From positions 1 through 15,794 of the forward strand of contig JBKQSL010000121.1 of NCBI GenBank assembly GCA_052143655.1: DNA of 15,794 bases. The letters run 5' to 3'. The notes under the pieces were generated by a model. That model saw only the letters and a list, made by a program, of their open reading frames with translations. It was not told where the DNA came from and did no database searches. The position numbers were made by a program, and so were the translations under genes. This DNA is from CAVSUR01 sp052143655. GTDB lineage: Bacteria; Actinomycetota; Actinomycetes; Streptosporangiales; Streptosporangiaceae. Of this stretch, positions 6,731 to 11,675 are shown one piece after another (positions within the stretch are counted from its first letter, which is position 1; every line of letters starts with the position of its first letter).

Positions 6731-6974
6731 CGAATGAGACCAAGAATGAGACTACGCGCCGTACGAGCCCAGGCAGCGAGCACATGCTCCGGCACGTAAG
6801 CCCTGGTCAGGCTGGCGGAGGACAAGAGATTCGAACTCTTGAGGGGTTGCCCCCAACACGCTTTCCAAGTCTGTGGACCTGTGTCCGGTCCGGTCCGGGA
6901 GGGTCCACGACCAGCGTGGCCACCGCCTGACGGTGTCTGGTGAACGCTCCCGAACGTGGCTGAATGAGACTACG
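6731..6974 (+). repeat. GAATGAGAC repeats flanking the tRNA-Ser remnant (possible integrase arm sites)
   Basis: GAATGAGAC occurs at 6732-6740, 6744-6752 and 6962-6970 in one orientation. The second and third copies extend to an identical 13-mer, GAATGAGACTACG (6744-6756 and 6962-6974). They lie on both sides of the tRNA-Ser 3' remnant (6813-6869). An inverted copy (GTCTCATTC) lies at 2097-2105, at the matching place relative to the tRNA relic there. Direct repeats on both sides of a tRNA-derived core are typical of arm-type binding sites of tyrosine integrases. A 7-bp inverted repeat (GTGGACC 6873-6879, GGTCCAC 6902-6908) lies beside the core. Confidence 0.45.
6813..6869 (-). pseudogene. tRNA-Ser(GGA) 3' half, displaced attachment-site remnant
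   Basis: On the minus strand this reads from the anticodon loop TTGGAAA to CCA. It matches the intact tRNA-Ser(GGA) at 13455-13542 exactly through the anticodon 3' stem and variable arm, and in the T loop and most of the acceptor. It differs in both T-stem strands in a compensated way (AAGAG/CTCTT against GCGAG/CTCGC) and at acceptor position 66 (G for A, still able to wobble-pair with T7). Sequence upstream of the loop is unrelated to tRNA. This is the pattern left when an element integrates in the anticodon loop and supplies a replacement 3' half. It is in direct orientation with the intact gene, as expected. Confidence 0.75.
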
Positions 6975-6975
6975 G

Positions 6976-7200
6976 TCAGGCCGCGTCGAGGCTGATGACT
7001 GTCGCCGCCACGGTCGACGGGTGCGGGATCGGCTGGCCGTCTTCGCGCAGCCCGTCCAGGTGGAACGCGATAGCGCGGCGCATCTCATCAAGGGCTAGGT
7101 CTTCGCTGTCGCCTAGTGCGACGCATCCGGGCAGGTCGGGGGACCATGCGCCGTATCCGCCGTCGCTAGCGCGCTCGATGACGACTGCGTAGCTGGTCAT
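6976..7200 (-). CDS. HicB-like antitoxin, orphan
   Basis: A 74-residue protein: YAVVIERASDGGYGAWSPDL then PGCVALGDSEDLALDEMRRA and a helical tail with HLDGLREDGQPIPHPS. This is the compact partial-RNase-H fold of the HicB_like antitoxin family, including the 'Y-A-PDLPGC-A-G-S--EA' pattern. No ribbon-helix-helix DNA-binding domain follows, as in the short HicB variants. GGAGG five bases before the ATG supports the start. The usual HicA toxin (about 60 residues, with G-S-H motif) is not found on either side, so it is an orphan or its partner was lost. Its stop codon lies two bases from a GAATGAGACTACG repeat, placing it at the very edge of the island. Confidence 0.75.
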   Translation of the reverse strand: MTSYAVVIERASDGGYGAWSPDLPGCVALGDSEDLALDEMRRAIAFHLDGLREDGQPIPHPSTVAATVISLDAA

Positions 7201-7298
7201 GGCGTCCTCCGGTTCAGTCCTGCGGCCTGACTCCGTTGCTCGGGGGTGGCGTGGAGGCGATCTCCCAGGCGCTCAATCTGGCTCCGATCCCAGCTGAC
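7197..7298 (-). pseudogene. Short N-terminal protein relic, possibly RelA/SpoT-domain type
   Basis: A minus-strand frame reads VSWDRSQIERLGDRLHATP and then 14 more codons to a TGA that overlaps the HicB-like ATG (ATGA). The SW-x-SQI-RLG-RL pattern resembles the start of small RelA/SpoT-domain proteins as I remember them, but only ~18 residues match and no start codon is present (GTC where GTG would be expected). Treat as a weak resemblance; the 200 bp to its right holds no recognisable gene. Confidence 0.15.
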
Positions 7299-7501
7299 CG
7301 CGCCGGGACGGGGTTGGCGGCACGCAGACCGCCCTTTCTACTCCCGCCAAGGTAAACCCTGGGCGCCGTGCTGGGCCTGGCCGATGACGTGATCTGGGTG
7401 GTGGATCTGGCCGATGGCGGCGCCGCCTTTGATGATCGCCGTGCTGCAGGCCCATGTGCTTGGTCACGGACGTTCGACCGCTGTGGTCGTGACAGAAGCG
7501 A

Positions 7502-7813
7502 TCACGGGCGACCGTAGCTGCCGTGGTCGCCTATGCGCCGCCACACCAGCACCGGATCCCCGTCCTCGGTCTTGTCAAGATGAAAGGTCGCCCGTCCGTC
7601 AGGTGCCGCGAAATTCCAGGTCAGCGAGTAGATCTCGGTATTGGCGAGCCGGTGGATCCGTAGCCGCGTGGGCCATGGCGGCGAACCTGTGAACGACCCG
7701 GCAGCGACGGCGGGCAGGAAATGCTTGCGCAGTACCTCCTGGAAGAGCCGCTGGTGCTCCGCGGGCAGCCTGCGGAAGTCATTGCGGAACGATTCCGCAG
7801 ACCGGTACTTCAC
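7502..7813 (-). CDS. RelE/ParE-superfamily toxin of an AbrB-type toxin-antitoxin pair
   Basis: A 103-residue basic protein. The N-terminal helices (SAESFRNDFRRLPAEHQRLF) are followed by a beta-rich part: LRIHRLANTEIYSLTWNF, RATFHLDKTEDGDPVLVWRR and a closing IGDHGSY. The 'vWRRIGdH-Y' ending is typical of RelE/ParE-fold ribosome-dependent mRNA endonucleases and relatives. Its GTG start overlaps the stop of the AbrB-like gene by four bases (GTGA, 7810-7813), so translation is likely coupled. AbrB-type antitoxin plus RelE-type toxin is the same pairing principle as PrlF-YhaV, although this toxin is shorter than YhaV. The toxin activity is inferred from fold and context; catalytic residues are not assigned. 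Confidence 0.65.
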   Translation of the reverse strand: MKYRSAESFRNDFRRLPAEHQRLFQEVLRKHFLPAVAAGSFTGSPPWPTRLRIHRLANTEIYSLTWNFAAPDGRATFHLDKTEDGDPVLVWRRIGDHGSYGRP

Positions 7814-8130
7814 CGGTCAGGCTCATCCCCTGACGCGGCCAGCTCCGCCAGGTCAGCGATGAAGGACTCCTCGTCATCGAACGCGCGGAACCGGCCAGCC
7901 GCCAGATCCTCCTCCGCCTCCCGCTCCGCCGCCTGATGCCCCCGCGTCCAGAACCACATCTCGTCCAGGGGCACCGGCAGGGTCGGCCGTAGCTCGATCA
8001 CCCCGTCAGGCCGCTCGACCACCTCCAACTGCGCGCCGGGCTCATCCAGCCGGTACTTCCGCCGAAGCTCAGCCGGGAGCGCCACGGTGCCCCGCCCCTG
8101 GATGGCCGCGTAGCCATGATAGTTACCCAT
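7810..8130 (-). CDS. AbrB/SpoVT-family antitoxin
   Basis: A 106-residue protein. Residues 1-50 form the swapped-hairpin AbrB DNA-binding domain: YAAIQGRGTVALPAELRRKY, then LDEPGAQLEVVERPDGVIEL and RPTLPVP. The C-terminal half (WFWTRGHQAAEREAEEDLAA, then FDDEESFIADLAELA) is acidic and helical, as expected for the toxin-wrapping part of an antitoxin. The frame extends upstream to 8202, but ATG 8130 is chosen because a -35/-10 promoter lies directly in front of it and the family starts here. It is the first gene of a two-gene operon with the toxin and probably represses its own promoter. Confidence 0.75.
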   Translation of the reverse strand: MGNYHGYAAIQGRGTVALPAELRRKYRLDEPGAQLEVVERPDGVIELRPTLPVPLDEMWFWTRGHQAAEREAEEDLAAGRFRAFDDEESFIADLAELAASGDEPDR

Positions 8131-8136
8131 GGACCC

Positions 8137-8183
8137 ATTCTGCCGTATAGCTGTTAAGCAGTCAAGCCGCAAAACTGCTATAC
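8137..8183 (-). promoter_or_regulatory. Promoter with an inverted-repeat operator for the AbrB/toxin operon
   Basis: On the minus strand TTGACT (8160-8165) and CAGAAT (8137-8142) are separated by exactly 17 bp, and the ATG (8130) follows the -10 after six bases, suggesting a leaderless mRNA. An 11-bp inverted repeat with one mismatch, GTATAGCTGTT (8145-8155) and AACTGCTATAC (8173-8183), has its arms in the spacer and just upstream of the -35, so a bound dimer would cover the promoter. Autorepression by the AbrB-like protein is the natural inference. Confidence 0.6.
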
Positions 8184-8345
8184 GCGATTGCGTCAGTAAC
8201 ACTCTCGGATAACGCTGAGACCAATCCCGCTATGCCGATCAGGACCAGCAGGGCCGTGTGGTCACGTTGTGTGAAGGAGGTCTGCAGCGCACGCTCCGGC
8301 GGTGTGTCAAGTTCCGGTTCCTGGGCCACATCTGAGTTCCGGTAG

Positions 8346-8555
8346 CTAGGCGTTGAGAAGCAGTTTCGGTGCGGCGACGGCTCGCGTGGCGAGGTTGCTC
8401 GACCAGGCAGGGATGCGGCGGGTGATGAAGACGAGGCCCAGCATGTCCAGATAGCGCCTGACCGTGCTCGCCGGGACCTGAAGGCGGCTGGCCATGCTCG
8501 CCGGATTAGCCAGCGAGCTGGTTGATGCCGCTATGAGGTTGACCAGGCGCCGCAT
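8346..8555 (-). pseudogene. Fragment of a DUF4143 ATP-binding protein (AAA_14-type)
   Basis: A 69-residue frame reads MRRLVNLIAASTSSLANPAS, then ASRLQVPASTVRRYLDMLGL and VFITRRIPAWSSNLATRAVA, ending at APKLL. This matches the central winged-helix region of the DUF4143 domain found after an AAA_14 ATPase domain, where the family reads like '…LPxSTVRRYLxLLExxFLxxRLPAWSxNLxxRxVxxPK'. The ~200-residue ATPase part and the C-terminal ~80 residues are missing, so it is a scrap. Such proteins are common cargo in islands of toxin-antitoxin genes. Confidence 0.6.
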
Positions 8556-8752
8556 GTCGGCAGGCCGTTCTCAATGGCCCTTGACAGAGACCACATTTGA
8601 GCCCAGCCGGATCCGGCCGGTCTGGCGGTCATCGTGCTGCCCGGTGGTGCTGGTGGGCGTAGCGGTGATCTCCTGGCGCTCAAGCTGACGACGACGGGCG
8701 ATCATCTCGCATCTACGCGGTCATACGGTGGCGAATGGCGGGGGCAGTTCGC
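8556..8752 (-). other. Unassigned debris between the DUF4143 scrap and yoeB
   Basis: A minus-strand ORF of about 44 codons (near 8572-8703) begins MIARRRQLERQEITATP and ends RLGSNVVSVKGH. I do not recognise it; it could be the C-terminus of a decayed gene. A CCACATTTGAG motif (8591-8601) recurs as CCACATCTGAG (8326-8336) on the other side of the DUF4143 scrap. Confidence 0.2.
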
Positions 8753-9016
8753 TTAGTGATCGTCGTAGTGGAAACGGCACGCGATGACAACGATGGCGTC
8801 GTGCTGGATTTCGTAGACCAGTCGGTCTTTCTCTGTGATCCGGCGTGACCAGACCTCGCCGCCGAGATGCTTGAGCCGTTCAGGCTTACCCGTGCCGCTG
8901 CGCGGCGTGCGCGTAGCCTCCGCGATCAGCCTGATTATCCGTGATACCACCTTCGGATTGGTTGTCGACCAGGCCTCAAGGTCCTCGAGAGCGCCCGAGG
9001 TGATATACAGCTTCAC
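8753..9016 (-). CDS. yoeB: Txe/YoeB-family toxin (ribosome-dependent mRNA endonuclease)
   Basis: An 87-residue protein with the full YoeB pattern: ALEDLEAWSTTNPKVVSRI, GTGKPERLKHLGGEVWSRRI, TEKDRLVYEI and ACRFHYDDH. The residues known as catalytic in E. coli YoeB (E46, R65, H83) fall at the same numbers here. YoeB cleaves mRNA at the ribosomal A site and is neutralised by YefM. The GTG start overlaps the antitoxin stop as GTGA (9013-9016), giving translational coupling. Length and motifs are complete, so the toxin is probably functional. Confidence 0.93.
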   Translation of the reverse strand: MKLYITSGALEDLEAWSTTNPKVVSRIIRLIAEATRTPRSGTGKPERLKHLGGEVWSRRITEKDRLVYEIQHDAIVVIACRFHYDDH

Positions 9017-9297
9017 CTGGTCGGCTGGCCCTCGAACCGGGCAGCCAGTTGCTCGGGATCGGTCGGCTCGGCCGTGCCTTCGCGGGCCTCGGCCAGCCCG
9101 CGAAGAAGATGGGCGGCGTTGGCGCGTGTGGAGAACAGGTAGAGGGTCTCCTGAAGAGACTCGTAGTCTTCTGCTGACAGCAGGACGGCGTTGCCGCCGT
9201 TGCGCGCGACTATCTCGATGACGACGTGGTCCTCGGTGACCTGCCGCACCAGCGGGAACAGGTTCTCGCGTGCGTTGCTGATGCTCACCGCGGTCAT
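9013..9297 (-). CDS. yefM: YefM/Phd-family antitoxin
   Basis: From ATG 9297 the protein is 94 residues: TAVSISNARENLFPLVRQV, then VVIEIVARNGGNAVLLSAED, YESLQETLYLFS and an acidic, Pro/Glu-rich C-terminus. This is the Phd/YefM fold, in which the N-terminal half dimerises and binds DNA and the C-terminal tail binds and blocks YoeB. The open frame extends to 9360, but ATG 9297 is preferred because GAGG (9306-9309) sits eight bases upstream and the family begins with this methionine. It is the first gene of the operon with yoeB. Confidence 0.92.
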   Translation of the reverse strand: MTAVSISNARENLFPLVRQVTEDHVVIEIVARNGGNAVLLSAEDYESLQETLYLFSTRANAAHLLRGLAEAREGTAEPTDPEQLAARFEGQPTR

Positions 9298-9311
9298 AAG
9301 CGCCACCTCAT

Positions 9312-9331
9312 TCGTACAGGAATCTCGTACA
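9312..9331 (-). promoter_or_regulatory. Candidate YefM operator (two TCGTACA boxes)
   Basis: TCGTACA occurs at 9312-9318 and 9325-9331, each with the palindromic core GTAC, centred 13 bp apart and directly upstream of the yefM ribosome site. E. coli YefM binds two palindromes with TGTACA cores spaced 12 bp, so this is a likely autoregulatory operator with slightly wider spacing. Confidence 0.5.
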
Positions 9332-9766
9332 AGTCTAGAGGCTTGGCTCGGGATCGGCAAAGAGCCATGTGGGCTGTAGGTCCGTGCAGCGCGCTGGCCT
9401 CAGCCACGCCGCGCACCCGCACCTGACGGGAGGCCACTCCCGCCCGCCGTCAGGGCCCTGCCCTAACAGCCGCCGCCCCCCACACACGGGGGTGGCTGCG
9501 CCCGGCGCAGGCACGGGCAGCCACCCCGAGCCGGCAGCGCCGGCGTCGGGAGGCGGATATTGCACGTCTGTGGTGTTGACATGCACCCACCGAACGTGAC
9601 TGCTACTCCGCAGGTGCCGGTCGTTTTCAGCAGCGAGACGCGCACGGCCGGTTCGAGCTCGCGAGGCGGCCCCAGCACGCTCTTGCGGCGTGCGTCCTTG
9701 CGTTCATCCCCGTCCGCGACGGCTGTCGATCAGGCACGATGCCGGGGCGCCCATCGGTGTGAGAGA
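9332..9766 (+). other. Intergenic debris with a strong hairpin
   Basis: No gene is supported in this stretch. An 11-bp perfect inverted repeat, GGGGTGGCTGC (9489-9499) and GCAGCCACCCC (9517-9527), encloses a 17-base GC-rich loop; without a T tract it may be a terminator or an element end. A TTGACA at 9580-9585 has no matching -10. The right part (from about 9704) is the out-of-frame tail of the regulator-transposase chimera. Confidence 0.4.
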
Positions 9767-10498
9767 CGCCTGCCAGCACCGGTCCGCGTCCGCTTCGCTG
9801 GCGCCGGTGCGCGAGAACCACAGCCACAGCCACAGCGGCTTCGGGTGCCGGTCGCCGGGCAGGTGATCCACGGCCAGCCGGATCAGGGTGCCCTCGATGA
9901 CCGGCAGCTCGCCGTCGTGGTGTTCCCGGGCGCCGCGGCGGGCCAGCCGCGGGTGCAGCCGGTCCCACGCCCGGGCAGCGGCCATCCCGCACCGGGTCGT
10001 CTGGGTGGCAGTGGTCACCGCCGGCCCGGCTTCGGTCCCAGGACCCGGCTCAGTGCGCCGGCGGCCGGCCCGGACGGCGAGCCGCTTAGCCGGGTCGACC
10101 GACAGGTCGCCGCAGGTGAGGATCGGGCGGAGCGGGACGACGGCGCGGCGGGCCAATGCCCGGATCCGGGCCACTAGCTCGGCGAAGTCGAACGGCTTGG
10201 GCAGGTAGTCGTCGGCGCCTAGGCCGAGGCCCTCGACCCGGTCGGCGATGGTGGCGGCGGCGGTGAGCATCAGGACCCGGCCCGGGCACCGGCGCTCGGC
10301 GAGCTCCTGGCAGACCTGGTCGCCGTGCACGCTGGGCAGGTCCCGGTCCAGGATGATCACGTCGTAGCGGGCTAGGGCCACGTGGTCGAGGGCGTCCTGC
10401 CCGTCGAAGGCCACGTCGACGGCCATGCCCTCATCGCGCAGCCCGCCCGCCACCGCCTCCGCGAGCCGCCTGTGATCTTCCACCACCAGTACTCTCAT
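9704..10498 (-). CDS. OmpR-family response regulator, DNA-binding domain lost and fused to transposase remnant
   Basis: From ATG 10498 (GGGGAGAG just upstream) the first ~118 residues are a complete receiver domain: acidic pocket E7-D8, phospho-acceptor D51 in VIILDRDLP, T79 and K101 in YLPKPF, with FAELVARIRALARR closing the last helix. The linker (LTCGDLSVDPAKRLAVRAGR) is typical of OmpR/PhoB-type regulators just before the winged helix. After residue ~148 the frame continues in transposase-derived sequence and then noise, ending at residue 264. The winged helix and the sensor kinase gene that would normally follow are missing. The product could still dimerise or accept phosphate but cannot bind its operators through the normal domain. 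Confidence 0.8.
   Translation of the reverse strand: MRVLVVEDHRRLAEAVAGGLRDEGMAVDVAFDGQDALDHVALARYDVIILDRDLPSVHGDQVCQELAERRCPGRVLMLTAAATIADRVEGLGLGADDYLPKPFDFAELVARIRALARRAVVPLRPILTCGDLSVDPAKRLAVRAGRRRTEPGPGTEAGPAVTTATQTTRCGMAAARAWDRLHPRLARRGAREHHDGELPVIEGTLIRLAVDHLPGDRHPKPLWLWLWFSRTGASEADADRCWQASLTPMGAPASCLIDSRRGRG
9767..10051 (-). pseudogene. Internal fragment of an IS transposase (NF041680/IS701-like)
   Basis: Residues of the chimeric frame from about 149 to 244 read TTATQTTRCGMAAARAWDRL, then HPRLARR, HDGELPVIEGTLIRLAVDHL, PGDRHPKPLWLW and EADADRCWQA. This is the central part of the actinobacterial transposase family whose next block would be FLRRFDIEHTFR…LGWT; that block and everything after it are absent. 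CCACAG is tandemly triplicated at 9818-9835 (plus strand) and adds an extra Leu-Trp pair. Both ends of the transposase and any terminal repeats are lost. Family name given from memory. Confidence 0.6.
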
Positions 10499-10575
10499 GC
10501 TCTCTCCCCGCCACGTCCGCCCGGCTCGTCTGCCCAGCTCACGAGAGTTCTCGCGACCAAGATGCCAGGCTCCGA

Positions 10576-10614
10576 GTGACAGCAAGGTCACAGCACGTGT
10601 GACTGGCCTGTCAC
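10576..10614 (+). promoter_or_regulatory. Response-regulator operator array 1
   Basis: Four half-sites, GTGAC (10576), GTCAC (10587), GTGAC (10599) and GTCAC (10610), are spaced 6, 7 and 6 bp, i.e. one per helical turn. A TAAACCTG follows the last half-site after 11 bases and could be a rightward -10, so the array would overlap the -35. The array lies 78 bp upstream of the divergent regulator gene and before the small ORF at 10716. Architecture and position fit an OmpR-type regulator that activates from tandem sites. Confidence 0.6.
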
Positions 10615-10715
10615 CTGCCGCCTAGTAAACCTGGCCATCGCAGGCACCGGCCACCGCCGGGCCCGCGGACCATCCGCTGGCGGGCAGGCGTCCCGCGCGA
10701 AAGGCGAAGGACTAG

Positions 10716-10901
10716 GTGATGAACGGCACCACCAGCGGTCACTGCCCGCCGCGGCAGCGCTCGAGGTCCGCGGGCGTGCTGGTCGCCACTGCGGCGGGCG
10801 GGGCGATGTTCGCGACGGCGTACGGCGGCACCGGCGGGTCGGCCGTAGGTGACAGGCAGGTCATAGCTTCCGTGACCGTGCTGTCACCCACCGCCCGCTA
10901 G
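10716..10901 (+). CDS. Small hypothetical ORF with one hydrophobic segment
   Basis: A 61-codon ORF, GTG 10716 (or ATG 10719), with AAGGA about seven bases upstream. It reads …SAGVLVATAAGGAMFATAYG, a short Ala/Gly-rich hydrophobic segment after a basic stretch (PRQRSRS), so it could be a small membrane or exported peptide. Third positions are G/C for the first ~43 codons, but the last third overlaps operator array 2 and loses this bias. It may be a real peptide gene or the surviving start of a longer one. No family is recognised. Confidence 0.3.
   Translation: MMNGTTSGHCPPRQRSRSAGVLVATAAGGAMFATAYGGTGGSAVGDRQVIASVTVLSPTAR
10849..10887 (+). promoter_or_regulatory. Response-regulator operator array 2, upstream of the ABC exporter
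   Basis: GTGAC (10849), GTCAT (10860), GTGAC (10872) and GTCAC (10883) repeat the 6-7-6 spacing of array 1 exactly, and 29 of 39 positions are identical by my count. TAGACCTG follows the last half-site at the same 11-base distance as TAAACCTG in array 1. The ABC ATPase start lies 57 bp downstream. This is the expected site for regulator-controlled expression of the exporter. Confidence 0.65.
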
Positions 10902-10943
10902 ACCTGACTGCGACGCAGCGGCTTCGGGAAAGGAAGACCAGCC

Positions 10944-11675
10944 GTGGATGCGCTGATAAGCCTGGGTGAGGTGATCAAGCGGTACGCCGCGGGCGGGACG
11001 CCGGCCCTGGACAACGTCAGCCTGGAGGTGGCCGCCGGGGAGGCGGTCGCGATCATGGGTCCCTCTGGGAGCGGAAAGTCCACGCTGCTGAACCTGGTCG
11101 CCGGGCTGGACAAGCCCACCAGCGGCACCGTCACCGTGGCCGGGCAGCGGATCGACACCCTCAGCGAGACCAGGTTGGCCCGCTACCGCCGCACCCAGAT
11201 CGGGATGATCTTCCAGTTCTTCAACCTGCTGGACGACCTCACCGTCGCCGACAACGTGCTGCTGCCCGCCCAGCTCGCCGGCACCTCTCGCCGCCGGGCC
11301 GGGGCCCGGGCCGGCGAGCTGCTGGACCAGCTCGGCATCGCCCGCTACCGCAACAGCTACCCCGGGCGGCTGTCGGGGGGCGAGCGGCAGCGGGTGGCGA
11401 TCGCCCGCGCCCTGGTCAACACCCCGGCGGTGCTGCTGGCCGACGAGCCGACCGGCGCGGTGGACACCACCACCGGCGAGGAGATCGGCCAGCTGCTGCT
11501 GGACCTCAACACCGCCGGTCAGACCCTGGTGCTGGTCACCCACAGCCCGGACCTGGCTGCCCGGTATGCCGAGCGGACGGTGCGACTGGTGGACGGGAAG
11601 TTGGCCAGCGACAGCGCCGCTGCCCGCGGCACGGCTGATGCCGGTGAGCGGCTGGGGAAGGGGGCACGGCCGTGA
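10944..11675 (+). CDS. ABC transporter ATP-binding protein, LolD/MacB type
   Basis: A 243-residue ATPase with all motifs in order: Walker A GPSGSGKST (about 39-47), Q-loop region IGMIFQFFNLLDDLT (about 82-96), signature LSGGERQRVAIARAL, Walker B VLLADEPTGAVD and H-loop LVTHS. The FQFFNLL and DEPTGAVD patterns are typical of the LolD/MacB/BceA group that works with FtsX-like permeases in lipoprotein handling or export and resistance to peptides and antibiotics. GGAAAGGAAG precedes the GTG 10944 start. It overlaps the permease start by four bases (GTGA). The gene is intact although its permease is not. Confidence 0.93.
   Translation: MDALISLGEVIKRYAAGGTPALDNVSLEVAAGEAVAIMGPSGSGKSTLLNLVAGLDKPTSGTVTVAGQRIDTLSETRLARYRRTQIGMIFQFFNLLDDLTVADNVLLPAQLAGTSRRRAGARAGELLDQLGIARYRNSYPGRLSGGERQRVAIARALVNTPAVLLADEPTGAVDTTTGEEIGQLLLDLNTAGQTLVLVTHSPDLAARYAERTVRLVDGKLASDSAAARGTADAGERLGKGARP

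Noticed and set aside
6813..6905. A functional second tRNA-Ser(GGA)
   Set aside because: Only the part from the anticodon loop to CCA is tRNA-like; the 5' half is absent.
7201..7467. A HicA toxin partner for the HicB-like antitoxin
   Set aside because: All minus-strand frames were read; none shows the short HicA fold or its G-S-H motif.
9489..9527. An intrinsic terminator
   Set aside because: The hairpin is strong, but no T tract follows on either strand, so its role is left open.
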